A stretch of 64,000 bases of DNA from an uncultured Altererythrobacter sp. (GCA_913055875.1 CAJXJY010000003.1:62001-126000); one strand, 5' to 3'; positions 43,499 to 53,528 are shown, counted from the first letter of the stretch. Notes: generated by a model from the sequence alone, not told the origin. Numbers and translations are program-made.

Positions 43499-45163
43499 TC
43501 AGTCGAGCGCTTTCACGATTTCCTCGACCATCTTCTTGGCGTCGGACAGCAGCATCATGGTCTGGTCCATGTAGAATACCTCGTTGTCGACCCCGGCATA
43601 GCCGACCCCGCCCATGCTGCGCTTGATGAAGAACACCTGCTTGGCCTTGTCGACGTCGAACACGGGCATGCCGTAGATCGGACTGGACTTGTCGGTCTTG
43701 GCGGCCGGATTGACCACATCGTTGGCGCCGATGATGAAGGCGACGTCGGCCTGCGCGAATTCGCTGTTGATGTCCTCCAGCTCGAACACGTTCTCGTACG
43801 GCACGCTGGCCTCGGCGAGCAGCACGTTCATGTGCCCCGGCATGCGGCCTGCGACGGGATGGATGGCGTATTTGACCTCGACGCCCTTTTCTTCGAGCAG
43901 GTCGGCCATTTCGCGCAGCGCGTGCTGCGCCTGCGCCACCGCCATGCCGTAGCCGGGGATGATGATGACCTTCTCGGCCTGTTCGAGCATGAAAGCGGCG
44001 TCGTCGGCGCTGCCCTGCTTGTAGGGGCGCTGCTCGCCCCCGCCCGCACCGCCTTGCGCACCGTCCTCCGCGCCGAACCCGCCCGCTATCACGCTGATGA
44101 AGCTGCGGTTCATCGCGCGGCACATGATGTAGCTCAGGATCGCGCCGGAGGAGCCGACCAGCGCGCCGGTAATGATCATCGCCGTGTTGCCGAGCGTGAA
44201 CCCCATCGCCGCCGCGGCCCAGCCCGAATAGGAGTTGAGCATCGACACCACCACCGGCATGTCCGCCCCGCCGATCGGGATGATCAGCAGAAAGCCGATC
44301 GCGAAGGCGAGCACGGTCAGCCCGACGATCAGCGGGAGCGTTTCTTCAGGCCCCGTCGCCATCGCGAACAGCGCGGTCAGCACTATGATCGCCGCAAGAG
44401 TGCCGAGGTTGATCACATGCCTTGCAGGCAACAGGATCGGCGCGCCGCTCATCCGCCCCGACAGCTTGGCGAAGGCGATCACCGAGCCCGAAAACGTGAT
44501 CGCGCCGATGGCGATGCCGAGCCCCATCTCGATCTTGCTGACCGGCGAGATACCGTCGCCCACAAGCAGCCCGAACGCGCCCGGATTGAGATAGGCCGCC
44601 CAGCCGACCAACACCGCAGCCATGCCGACCAGCGAGTGAAATGCCGCGACCAGCTCGGGCATGGCCGTCATCGCGATGCGGCGGGCGACAGCAATGCCTA
44701 CGACTGCACCAATGAAGATCGCGGCAAATATCTCACCCCATGACGCCCAATCGGGCGCAAATCCGCCACAATATCCATGCACTTCGCCATCACAGTCCGA
44801 AAGCGCCATCGGTAGGTGAACGAGAAGCGTCGTCACCACAGCGATCAGCATCCCGAGCATGCCGAAGCGGTTGCCCGCGCGGCTCGAAGACGGGCTGGAA
44901 AGTCCCCGCAGCGCAAGGATGAAGCATACGCCCGCCACCAGGTAGGCCAGCGCGACCCACGGGTTCACCGTCTCGCCGGTGGCGGCATGTGCGGGAGTGG
45001 CGAACAGGACTGTGAGCAATAACCCCTCAACCAAGCGCCGGTAGCTCGCTCCGCTCGCAACCTCTGCTATCCTTCTCCCCCGGGGAGAAGGATACGGAGC
45101 CTTGCGAGCTCGCTCGCTAGGCGAAGTTGGATGAGGGGTTGCACGGGACAAGGAGAAGCCCAT
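43499..45163 (-). CDS. pntB: NAD(P) transhydrogenase subunit beta
   Basis: PntB binds NADP(H) and, with PntA, couples hydride transfer to proton movement. About nine helices (NPWVALAYLVAGVCFILAL onward) precede the domain III with GYGMAVAQAQHALREM and IIGANDVVNPAAKTD. From the coupled ATG at 45163 (overlapping the upstream TGA, GGAGAAG before it), the protein is 554 residues, ~70 longer than usual. Residues ~9-47 are encoded by a palindromic repeat; the part after it, LTVLFATPAHAA, looks like the end of a signal peptide. TTG 45019 or GTG 44968 are alternative starts that would skip the repeat. Confidence 0.9.
   Translation of the reverse strand: MGFSLSRATPHPTSPSERARKAPYPSPRGRRIAEVASGASYRRLVEGLLLTVLFATPAHAATGETVNPWVALAYLVAGVCFILALRGLSSPSSSRAGNRFGMLGMLIAVVTTLLVHLPMALSDCDGEVHGYCGGFAPDWASWGEIFAAIFIGAVVGIAVARRIAMTAMPELVAAFHSLVGMAAVLVGWAAYLNPGAFGLLVGDGISPVSKIEMGLGIAIGAITFSGSVIAFAKLSGRMSGAPILLPARHVINLGTLAAIIVLTALFAMATGPEETLPLIVGLTVLAFAIGFLLIIPIGGADMPVVVSMLNSYSGWAAAAMGFTLGNTAMIITGALVGSSGAILSYIMCRAMNRSFISVIAGGFGAEDGAQGGAGGGEQRPYKQGSADDAAFMLEQAEKVIIIPGYGMAVAQAQHALREMADLLEEKGVEVKYAIHPVAGRMPGHMNVLLAEASVPYENVFELEDINSEFAQADVAFIIGANDVVNPAAKTDKSSPIYGMPVFDVDKAKQVFFIKRSMGGVGYAGVDNEVFYMDQTMMLLSDAKKMVEEIVKALD
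45023..45138. repeat. Palindromic repeat inside the pntB leader
   Basis: A 116-bp copy of the element at 15267-15382: outer arms CCCCTCAACCAAG and GTTGGATGAGGGG with centre CCTTCTCCCC-CGGGGAGAAGG. It separates the coupled ATG of pntB from its signal-peptide-like sequence while keeping the frame open, adding about 39 codons. Confidence 0.85.
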
Positions 45164-45447
45164 CACTTCTTCTCCTTCTTCTTGTACATTGCCAGCATCC
45201 GCTCGGTGACCGCGAAGCCGCCGAAGATGTTGACGCTCGCCAGCACCACGCCGAGCAGGCCGAGCCACTTGGCGATATCGCTCCCCGCCTCCGCCGCCGC
45301 GATCAGCGCACCGACTATGATGACCGAGGAAATCGCATTGGTCACCGCCATCAGCGGCGTGTGCAGCGCCGGGGTGACCGACCACACGACGTAATAGCCG
45401 ACGAAACACGCCAGCACGAAGATCGAGAGGATGCTGATGAAGTCCAT
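45163..45447 (-). CDS. pntAB: NAD(P) transhydrogenase small membrane subunit (PntA2/PntAB)
   Basis: In three-subunit transhydrogenases the membrane part of alpha is a separate small protein. The 94 residues hold three helices (LSIFVLACFVGYYVVWSV; AVTNAISSVIIVGALIAAA; GLLGVVLASVNIFGGFAV) and match that subunit, with a Lys-rich end. Its ATG overlaps the DUF559 stop (TAATG), its TGA overlaps the pntB start. The DUF559 gene lies between it and pntA. Confidence 0.93.
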   Translation of the reverse strand: MDFISILSIFVLACFVGYYVVWSVTPALHTPLMAVTNAISSVIIVGALIAAAEAGSDIAKWLGLLGVVLASVNIFGGFAVTERMLAMYKKKEKK

Positions 45448-45869
45448 TAGTTGCGGGCTCCGATAAATCCTCCCCCGCTGGGGGAGGTGGCAGCCGCGCC
45501 AGCGGCTGACGGTGGGGGCCTGTCGAGGCAGTAGGCGACGACCGCCTCGGCACTTGCGTTTGCATCGTTCAAGACGTCGCTGGCCGGAATTCGCAGGACA
45601 TGAATACCTTCGCCTTTCAGCCAGTTATCGCGCGAGAAGTCCCTTGCGGGCCGACCGCACATGTCATGGGCGATGCCATCGATCTCGATCGCGATCCGCT
45701 TGGCCGCGCAATAGAAGTCGAGAACGAAATCGCCGATCGGGTGCTGCTTGCGGAATTTGATCCCTTGCGGCTTGCCGCGCAGGTGCCGCCAGAGGAGCAC
45801 TTCGGGTAACGACATGTCGCGGCGCAATTTGCGTGCTTTCTTGAGGGATTCGGGCGTGTGGTCTTCCAT
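45447..45869 (-). CDS. DUF559 endonuclease-like protein bracketed by inverted repeats
   Basis: A 140-residue protein of the DUF559 family, related to Vsr and PD-(D/E)xK nucleases. The probable active site is Glu23 (SLPEVLLW), Asp51 (FVLDFYC) and Glu62/Asp64 (AIEIDGIAH); FRKQHPIGDFVLDF and VLRIPASDVL are family stretches. The start at ATG 45869 lies at the inner end of the right flanking repeat; the frame is open to 45935 through that repeat. At the other end residues ~117-134 (DRPPPSAAGAAATSPSGGG) are encoded by the left repeat, and the TAA overlaps the pntAB start. The gene interrupts the pnt operon. Confidence 0.9.
   Translation of the reverse strand: MEDHTPESLKKARKLRRDMSLPEVLLWRHLRGKPQGIKFRKQHPIGDFVLDFYCAAKRIAIEIDGIAHDMCGRPARDFSRDNWLKGEGIHVLRIPASDVLNDANASAEAVVAYCLDRPPPSAAGAAATSPSGGGFIGARN
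45465..45522. repeat. DUF559-flanking repeat, left
   Basis: A 58-bp repeat starting AAATCCTCCCCC (outer end), with a CCTCCCCC-GCT-GGGGGAGG hairpin, a second small hairpin around CAGCCGCGCCAGCGGCTG and an end GGTGGGGGCCTG toward the gene. It is the inverted partner of 45870-45924. Confidence 0.9.
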
Positions 45870-45924
45870 CAGGCCCCCTCCGTCAGCGCTTCGCGCTGCC
45901 ACCTCCCCCAGAGGGGGAGGATTT
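45870..45924. repeat. DUF559-flanking repeat, right
   Basis: A 55-bp inverted copy of the left repeat: read on the minus strand it starts AAATCCTCCCCC, has a CCTCCCCC-TCT-GGGGGAGG hairpin, GGCAGCGCGAAGCGCTG, and ends GGAGGGGGCCTG beside the DUF559 ATG. Both AAATCC ends point outward, as terminal repeats would. Confidence 0.9.
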
Positions 45925-45942
45925 GCGGAAGGCACAAGTCTC

Positions 45943-47064
45943 TCACTCGGCCAACCTCTCGCTCACCACCTCACCGCCGCGCGTCAGGCGCACCGCGTCG
46001 CCGATTTCCTCGTCGAGCACCGGCCTGCCCTGCTCCTCGTCCCAGAAGGCGGAGAGGAAGTTGTAGTGGTTGCGCGCGAACAGCGCGCTCGCATCGGCAG
46101 CGAGGTGCGCGGGTGTGTTGGCGTAACCCATGATCTTCACGCCGTGCTTCTCGACCACACGATCCGGTTCGGAGCCCTCGACATTGCCGCCCTGCGCCAC
46201 TGCGAGGTCGAAGATCACGCTGCCCGGCTTCATCGTCGCGATCTGCGCGTCGCTGATCAGCCGGGGAGCAGCGCGCCCCGGAATCAGGGCGGTCGTGATG
46301 ACGATATCCTGCTTCGCGATATGGCCCGAGACCAGTTCGGCCTGCGCCTTCTGGTACTCCTCGGACATTTCCGTGGCATAACCGCCCGAGCCCTCGCCCT
46401 CGATCCCCTCGACGCTCTCGACGAAGATCGGCTTGGCGCCGAGCGACCGGATCTGTTCCTTGGTCGCCGAACGCACATCGGTCGCCGAAACCTGCGCCCC
46501 CAGCCGCCGCGCAGTGGCGATCGCCTGCAGCCCGGCCACACCGACGCCCATCACGAAGCATTTGGCGGCCTGCACCGTGCCCGCCGCGGTCATCATCATC
46601 GGGAAGGCGCGGCCGTATTCGTCGGCCGCCGCGATCACCGCCTTGTAGCCCGACAGGTTCGACTGGCTCGACAGCACATCCATGCTCTGCGCGCGGGTGA
46701 TGCGCGGCATGAATTCCATGCTCAACGCCTCGAACCCGCCCTTGGCATAGGCCTCGACCCGCTCGCGATTCCCGAACGGATCGAACAGAGCCGCGACCCA
46801 CGCGCCCGGTTTCGCCCCGGCGAGCGCCAGCACGTCGGGCGCCTGCACGCCGAGCACGATATCGGCCCCTTCGACCGCCTTGGGTCCGGTCGCGACCTCG
46901 GCCCCCGCCTCGCGGAAGGCGTCGTCGGAGATCGAGGCGTCGGCGCCCGCACCCTCCTCGACCGCCACTTCGGCGCCGAGCGCGATGAACTTCTTCGCCG
47001 TCTCGGGCGTCGCGGCGACGCGCGTCTCCCCCTCGGCGCGCTCCTTCAGGATTGCGATACGCAA
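45943..47064 (-). CDS. pntA: NAD(P) transhydrogenase subunit alpha (domain I)
   Basis: The NAD(H)-binding soluble subunit of Re/Si-specific transhydrogenase. The 373 residues begin MRIAILKERAEGETRVAATP, with the NAD site GVGVAGLQAIATARRLGAQV and SATDVRSATKEQIRSLGA, then GYATEMSEEYQKAQAELV. The membrane part of alpha is a separate gene downstream. The DUF559 unit begins 19 bp after its stop. The oxidase-type small gene just upstream is on the same strand. Confidence 0.95.
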   Translation of the reverse strand: MRIAILKERAEGETRVAATPETAKKFIALGAEVAVEEGAGADASISDDAFREAGAEVATGPKAVEGADIVLGVQAPDVLALAGAKPGAWVAALFDPFGNRERVEAYAKGGFEALSMEFMPRITRAQSMDVLSSQSNLSGYKAVIAAADEYGRAFPMMMTAAGTVQAAKCFVMGVGVAGLQAIATARRLGAQVSATDVRSATKEQIRSLGAKPIFVESVEGIEGEGSGGYATEMSEEYQKAQAELVSGHIAKQDIVITTALIPGRAAPRLISDAQIATMKPGSVIFDLAVAQGGNVEGSEPDRVVEKHGVKIMGYANTPAHLAADASALFARNHYNFLSAFWDEEQGRPVLDEEIGDAVRLTRGGEVVSERLAE

Positions 47065-47077
47065 GATGCGGCCGCGC

Positions 47078-47203
47078 TCAGTCGGCGATCAGGACGATGA
47101 CGACCAGCGCAATCAGCGCGATCGCCGGCACGCTCCATTTGAGCAGGCCGATGAACCAGCCATAGGTGCCCTCGTGAGCCTTCATGTCGTTGCCCGAAGC
47201 CAT
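47078..47203 (-). CDS. aa3-type cytochrome c oxidase subunit IV
   Basis: A 41-residue protein with an amphipathic start (MASGNDMKAHEGTYGWFIGL) and one membrane helix (VPAIALIALVVIVLIAD). This is the pattern of the small bacterial aa3-oxidase subunit IV family; in alphaproteobacteria the gene often sits upstream of pntA, as here. It probably heads the pnt transcript. Confidence 0.85.
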   Translation of the reverse strand: MASGNDMKAHEGTYGWFIGLLKWSVPAIALIALVVIVLIAD

Positions 47204-47352
47204 AGATCGTGTTCCCCGCTGGCGGATTTGCCTTCGCGTGCGGTCCTATCGCGCCGCGGGAGCGGCTTCAAGCCTGCCGACAGGCTTAATCGGACCTTTA
47301 CCCGTCTCCGATAGACAGGCCGTCTGTATTTGTAACGGGACGACGGGGAACC

Positions 47353-48771
<1,419 letters not shown>

Positions 48772-48815
48772 ATTTTCGATTGCGAAACGAATACGAGCCT
48801 CTGCGGGAGGTGATC

Positions 48816-49547
48816 ATGCTCTATCGCACGCTATTCGCAGTCCTTCTGTCGGCTCTCCTGCCCGCGGGCCACGCCTTCGCGCAGACCGCCGAACAGGTGG
48901 TGACGCGCGCCGCGGCCGCGACCGCATTCGAGAATGCGAGGGACACGCCGCAGCACGCCATCGGCCAATCGCCCACCACCTGTATCACCGCATGGCTCAT
49001 GGCGGGGCAGTTGATCATCGCCAATCCCGACGCGATGGCGGCGATGTCGCTCGACCTGCGCGAGCGCAACGCCAGCGCGCTGTGGCGCCACTGGTGGATG
49101 GTGCACTACGAGGCCAACGGCGGGCCGGGGGCGAACGTGCCGCTGTTCCAGCCCGAGCAGGAAAACGTCCGCCTCGCCAATATGTATCAGACCGAGCCGG
49201 TGAAGTTCTTCGAGCAACTCGGCCGCTGCTGGGTAACCTATCGCGAGCGGAAGTTCGACGAGCACGACCTGTTTCTCAGGAACTACCTCGTGCAGGCGCG
49301 CCGCCTCCCGCCGCAGTTCGCGGTGAGCGCCGAGGAGCGGGCGAAGCGCCGGACCATGATCAACGTAATGACGGATCCGGTGTGGACGGGCCTCACCGCG
49401 CCGAGGGACAAATTGCTGCAGCAATGCGAGGACAGTGGCGGCGTACCCGTCGGCACGATGACCGAGCGCAACCTCGGAACGATCGAGAACACTTACGGCG
49501 AGACCATACCGAACGTGATGCACTCGCTCGGGTGCGAGGTGTTCTGA
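48816..49547 (+). CDS. Secreted protein of unknown function
   Basis: A 243-residue protein with signal peptide (LFAVLLSALLPAGHAFAQ). The mature part is helical with several Trp (LWRHWWMVHYEANGG; GRCWVTYRERKF) and four Cys (TTCITAW, GRCWV, QQCED, LGCEVF). GGGAGG lies 5 nt before the ATG. I recognise no family. It stands between the NtrC-like regulator and the SDR gene. Confidence 0.7.
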   Translation: MLYRTLFAVLLSALLPAGHAFAQTAEQVVTRAAAATAFENARDTPQHAIGQSPTTCITAWLMAGQLIIANPDAMAAMSLDLRERNASALWRHWWMVHYEANGGPGANVPLFQPEQENVRLANMYQTEPVKFFEQLGRCWVTYRERKFDEHDLFLRNYLVQARRLPPQFAVSAEERAKRRTMINVMTDPVWTGLTAPRDKLLQQCEDSGGVPVGTMTERNLGTIENTYGETIPNVMHSLGCEVF

Positions 49548-49604
49548 CGAAGCCGGCGGATCGAGGCGTCGACAACCTCGCGCGAGCGCGTTAGCCGGCC
49601 GTCC

Positions 49605-50369
49605 ATGACCGAACTTCTCGACTTCACCGGGCGCAAAGCGCTCGTCACCGGCGCGGCCTCGGGCATCGGCGCGGCCTGCGCGCGCCTGCTGGCGGAGCGC
49701 GGCGCAGCGCAGTTGGTGCTGACCGATCTCGACGGCGACGGCCTCGCCGTGCTCGAACTGCCATGCGAAGTGGTGCGCGTGGCCGGGGATGTCGGCGATC
49801 CGCAGCTCTGGAAGGAGCTGGCAGGGCCCCTGGCCGGGCTCGATCACGCGGTCATCAACGCCGGAATCGCCTCGGGTGCGCCGATCGAGGAGTGCGGTTT
49901 CGCCGAGTGGCGGCGGGTGATGGCGGTCAATCTCGACGGAGCGTTCCTCTCGCTGCAGGCGGCGATGCGCGCGATCGAGGGACCGGGCAGCGTGGTCGTC
50001 ACCGCCTCGGTCAGCGGCATGAAGGCGGAGCCCGGGACCGCCGCCTATGGCGCGTCGAAAGCCGCGCTGATCCAGCTCGCCAGGGTGGCGGCGAAGGAGG
50101 GTGCGCCGCGCAGGTTGCGGGTCAACGCGGTCGCACCGGGCGGGGTCGACACGCCGATCTGGGACCAGGCACCGTTCTTCCGCGAGCTCGTCGACGAGCA
50201 TGGCGGCGACCGCGACGCGGCGCTCGCCGCGATGGCGAAGATGGCGACCCCGCTCGGCCGCTACGCCCGGTCCGACGAGACCGCCGCGCAGATCGGCTTC
50301 CTGCTGTCCGACGCCGCTGCGACCGTCACCGGCGCGGTGCTGGTCGCCGACGGCGGCTATTCGCTCTGA
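49605..50369 (+). CDS. SDR family oxidoreductase
   Basis: A 254-residue classical short-chain dehydrogenase. The cofactor site is TGAASGIG, the strand motif is INAG, the catalytic Ser lies in VTASVSGMKA and the YxxxK in YGASKAA; VNAVAPGGVDTPIW and the C-terminal VLVADGGYSL follow. The Asp in VLTDLDGD after beta-2 suggests NAD(H). The substrate is a secondary alcohol or ketone of unknown kind. Confidence 0.9.
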   Translation: MTELLDFTGRKALVTGAASGIGAACARLLAERGAAQLVLTDLDGDGLAVLELPCEVVRVAGDVGDPQLWKELAGPLAGLDHAVINAGIASGAPIEECGFAEWRRVMAVNLDGAFLSLQAAMRAIEGPGSVVVTASVSGMKAEPGTAAYGASKAALIQLARVAAKEGAPRRLRVNAVAPGGVDTPIWDQAPFFRELVDEHGGDRDAALAAMAKMATPLGRYARSDETAAQIGFLLSDAAATVTGAVLVADGGYSL

Positions 50370-50379
50370 CGCATGCGCC

Positions 50380-51867
50380 TCAGGCGTGGCCGAACAGGTC
50401 CTGCGCCCTTTCGTGCACCACCTGGCCGACGCTGCGGCCCATGGCGAGGCCTTCGACGTTGTCGGCCTGGATATGGTAGCCGCCCATGATCCGGCTGATC
50501 CCCGCCATTTCGGCGGCGCCGGTGATGGTCGGGAGCCATAGCGTCACGTCCTCGCCCAGCGCGTCGGGCTCGGTGATCTCGCCCGGGTGGCGGACGAGCT
50601 CCATTTCGAGCCGGTCCGAGCCGGTGAACAGCCGCATCGTCTCTGCACAGGCTGCGCTGACCGTGGAGTGGCCCGAAACGTAGCTCGGGAAAGGCGGGCT
50701 GACGAAGACGTAGGGCGAATAGGGATACCATTCGCTGCCCTTCATTGCGACCACGCCCTTGCCCGGGCCGCCCCAGCCGCGAATCGTCTCGTCGCCGTAA
50801 TAGTGCCGCACCAGCGTCCACGGGCGCGACGTGTCCCAGTAGCGCTTGCTGTCCCACGACGCGACGAAGGCGTCGTGCGCGCACTGGCCGACCTGGAAGA
50901 ACAGTTTCACGTCCTGATCCAGATCGTAGCCGTCGCGGCGCGAGATATCCTGCGCGAACCGCAGCCAATGGCCCGACTGCCCGGTCGATCCGGGCCCGTC
51001 GCGCATGAATTCTACGATCGCCTTCTGCTCGTCGGTAAGCCCCGCATTGTAGGCGATGACCTCGTCGATCTCGGCCTTGAGCTGCGCCGATCCGACCCGC
51101 GGCGGTTCGGGTGCGCGGAACTGGTCGGGGCCGGAGAGCGCGAACGATTCGACCCGGTACCAGTGCGGCGTCAGGAAGCCGGGCGCGAAGGTGGTGCCGT
51201 CGTCGCGGCGGAAGGTGATCGGCTGCCAGCGGTCGGGGTTCCACACCTTTCCGGGCGGGTTGACCGGCACGTAGCCGGTGTAGTCCGAGAACGGTGCGCC
51301 CGAGGAGCCGACCTCGTCGCCGAGCTGGTTGGCGCCGTCCGAATGCTTGTGCGCGCACAGCTTCTCGCCGACCAGCACGCCGACCCCTGCCGCGCTGGTG
51401 CGCGAGGCGACGCCCATGGCCGGATCGTAGCCGAACCGGGTCAGCGCCGCGTCGACCATGGCGGCGGATTCGGGGTACTGGTCCTTGAGCGCGCACGCCG
51501 CGGCGAAGCTGATCGCCGCTTCCTTGTTCTCCTGCGTGCGCTCGGAGGCCGGGCGGCGCAGGCTGGCGCCGAACATCACGCCGCGCGCCTTGTCGTCGAA
51601 CGGCACCCACGCCTCGTACATCGCCGCGGTTACCACCGCCATCGCGCGCGCCAGGATCGTCGGGCGCGCTTGATTGCGCTTCACGTCCTCGACCGCAACG
51701 TCGAGCAGCACGTCGAGCCAGTGATAGGCGAGCGACTGGTCCGCCCCGCCGACCGATGTGCCCGCGTGCTGGAAGCGGCGCTCCCTGGCGAGCAGGCTGC
51801 CCGGCACGAGGCCGGTTCCGGCGAGCGTGAGCATCGAGCCGGCCTTGAGCAATTGACGACGGTGCAT
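50380..51867 (-). CDS. Vanadium-dependent haloperoxidase / PAP2-like exported protein
   Basis: A 495-residue protein with a Tat-like leader (RRQLLKAG then a hydrophobic stretch LTLAGTGLVPG). The C-terminal part has the vanadate/phosphate site blocks FPSYVSGHSTVSAACAE and ISRIMGGYHIQADN (Ser/Gly/His and Arg/His), with SKRYWDTSRPW for the first conserved region. The family includes haloperoxidases and acid phosphatases, and this cannot be told apart by eye. ATG 51867 follows GGAGGG. Confidence 0.85.
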   Translation of the reverse strand: MHRRQLLKAGSMLTLAGTGLVPGSLLARERRFQHAGTSVGGADQSLAYHWLDVLLDVAVEDVKRNQARPTILARAMAVVTAAMYEAWVPFDDKARGVMFGASLRRPASERTQENKEAAISFAAACALKDQYPESAAMVDAALTRFGYDPAMGVASRTSAAGVGVLVGEKLCAHKHSDGANQLGDEVGSSGAPFSDYTGYVPVNPPGKVWNPDRWQPITFRRDDGTTFAPGFLTPHWYRVESFALSGPDQFRAPEPPRVGSAQLKAEIDEVIAYNAGLTDEQKAIVEFMRDGPGSTGQSGHWLRFAQDISRRDGYDLDQDVKLFFQVGQCAHDAFVASWDSKRYWDTSRPWTLVRHYYGDETIRGWGGPGKGVVAMKGSEWYPYSPYVFVSPPFPSYVSGHSTVSAACAETMRLFTGSDRLEMELVRHPGEITEPDALGEDVTLWLPTITGAAEMAGISRIMGGYHIQADNVEGLAMGRSVGQVVHERAQDLFGHA

Positions 51868-51917
51868 TGGTCCCTCCGTTTTCCCGGGCGGCGGTATCTG
51901 CCCGCGCAAAGCCGAAA

Positions 51918-53036
51918 TCAAGCGTCGTCTGGCAAGTCGCCGAAATCGGTCAGCGCGGCGTCGCGCAAGCCGCGCCAGACGTTGCGCGCCTGGACGGTTT
52001 CGGCGACGTCGTGGACGCGGAGCAATTGCACGCCTGCATTCATCCCCGCCACCGCGAGCGCCACACTGCCGCCGAGGCGCTGCTCGACCGGCGCCTCGTT
52101 CGAGAGCGCGCCGATCATCCGCTTGCGGCTCGCCCCGAGCAGCAACGGCTGGCCGAGCGCGTGGAACAGCGGCAGCGCGTTGATCAGCGCGAGATTGTCG
52201 GCGAGCGACTTGCCGAAGCCGATGCCCGGATCGAGCACGATATTGCCGCGCTCGATCCCCGCCTCGACCGCAGCATCGCGCCGCTCGCGCAGCCAGTCGA
52301 ACACGTCGAATACGACATTGCCGTAATCGGCGTCGGCATGGAGGTCGTCGCCCTCGCCGGGCGCGTGCATCAGCACCACCGGGCACCCCGCCCGGGCGAC
52401 CAACTCCAGACTGCGCGGATCGTGCCGCAGCGCCGAGACGTCGTTGATCGCATGCGCGCCCGCATCGAGCGCCGCCTCCATCACCGCCGGGCGCCGCGTA
52501 TCGACCGCAATCGCCGCGCCCATCGCGGCGCAGTATTCGACCGCGGGGATCACGCGCTTCAGTTCGTCGCCCTCCCACACCGCGGGCGCGCCGGGCCGCG
52601 TGCTCTCGCCCCCGATATCGACCAGCGCCGCGCCCGCTTCGAGCATCGCCGAGGCATGCCCGCGGCCTTCCTCGGGATCGTCGAGGAACTTGCCGCCGTC
52701 GGAGAAGCTGTCGGGCGTGACGTTGAGGATCCCCATCACCTGCGGCTGGTCGAGCCGGACGGTGCGCTCGCCCAGTTGCAACGGCGGGTGCGCGGTGGTG
52801 AGATTGGCCCACTGCGCCTCGCCATCGGCGGCGGCTCCTTCGGGGAGGTTGGCCAGCACATCGTCGATGGTTTCGGTCGAGGCGAGTTGGCGGTCGACCA
52901 CCACGCCGTCGCGCCGCAGCACCACCGCGATACGGCTGGCATAGACCATCCCTCCCGCGAGGCGGATGGCATTGCCGTGCTCGGATTGCGGGCCGGGCGC
53001 GAAGCCGATCGGGCGGAGGTAGACGCGGTCGGTCAT
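51918..53036 (-). CDS. folP: Dihydropteroate synthase
   Basis: FolP joins p-aminobenzoate and dihydropterin pyrophosphate in folate synthesis. The two PROSITE-type blocks are present: MGILNVTPDSFSDGGKF and VDIGGESTRPGAPAV, with LDPGIGFGKSLADN and LLLGASRKRMIG. The ~110-residue N-terminal extension (MTDRVYLRPIGFAPGPQSEH on) is longer than in E. coli but seen in sphingomonads. Start at ATG 53036; the frame above runs through direct repeats and is not coding. Confidence 0.95.
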   Translation of the reverse strand: MTDRVYLRPIGFAPGPQSEHGNAIRLAGGMVYASRIAVVLRRDGVVVDRQLASTETIDDVLANLPEGAAADGEAQWANLTTAHPPLQLGERTVRLDQPQVMGILNVTPDSFSDGGKFLDDPEEGRGHASAMLEAGAALVDIGGESTRPGAPAVWEGDELKRVIPAVEYCAAMGAAIAVDTRRPAVMEAALDAGAHAINDVSALRHDPRSLELVARAGCPVVLMHAPGEGDDLHADADYGNVVFDVFDWLRERRDAAVEAGIERGNIVLDPGIGFGKSLADNLALINALPLFHALGQPLLLGASRKRMIGALSNEAPVEQRLGGSVALAVAGMNAGVQLLRVHDVAETVQARNVWRGLRDAALTDFGDLPDDA

Positions 53037-53054
53037 GCCGCGCTCCGGGCCGGG

Positions 53055-53120
53055 GTGTTGACACATGTGACACTCCCCTGCGCATGGCTCGGAGCGGGCG
53101 GGTGTTGACACATGTGACAC
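53055..53120. promoter_or_regulatory. Two direct copies of a 19-bp motif upstream of folP
   Basis: GTGTTGACACATGTGACAC occurs at 53055-53073 and 53102-53120, 47 bp apart. The centre TGACACATGTG is partly palindromic. The first copy lies 19 bp from the folP ATG. It could be an operator, or TTGACA could serve as a -35 element for a rightward promoter. Confidence 0.5.
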
Positions 53121-53406
53121 TGTCCTCGCGGCGGATTGGCGGCAGAAGTGGACCACAAACCGGGGTGCTTTGAAAAATTCGGCCCGGTCGATTTACGGTT
53201 ATCTTTCATGCGATTGCGCGCAAAATCGCTGCCGAGGGCGTCACCTTCCGGAAAAGCGGCCCTGCGCGAAGCAACCGAGCGACCGCGCAACACCGACCGT
53301 GAGGCTCCGACCCTCCTTTCGGGAAAGCGCGCCGAGAAACGATATTTGTTCATCCACCCCGCCTAGCGCGCGAAGGCGATGTAGGACAGCACCCAATCCC
53401 CCTCCC

Positions 53407-53498
53407 CGTCATGCTGAACTCGTTTCAGCATCCATCCCTCCTCCCGCACCCTCCGCCCGGGAAGGCGAAATGGACCCTGAAACAAGTTCAGGGTGACG
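53407..53498. repeat. Palindromic repeat (GTCATGCTGAAC type, copy 2)
   Basis: Arms CGTCATGCTGAACTCGTTTC and GAAACAAGTTCAGGGTGACG enclose ATCCATCCCTCC and GGCGAAATGGACC. Together with the folP direct repeats it is all I can identify in the 492 bp between folP and the HEPN-like gene; 53121-53406 holds nothing I can support. Confidence 0.85.
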
Positions 53499-53528
53499 GG
53501 AGATTGGTATGGTGGCCCCAAATTAGCA

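Noticed and set aside
53136-53366. A 76-codon frame between folP and the HEPN-like gene
   Set aside because: It has no ribosome site, no family and a low-complexity composition, and its antisense frame is equally open.
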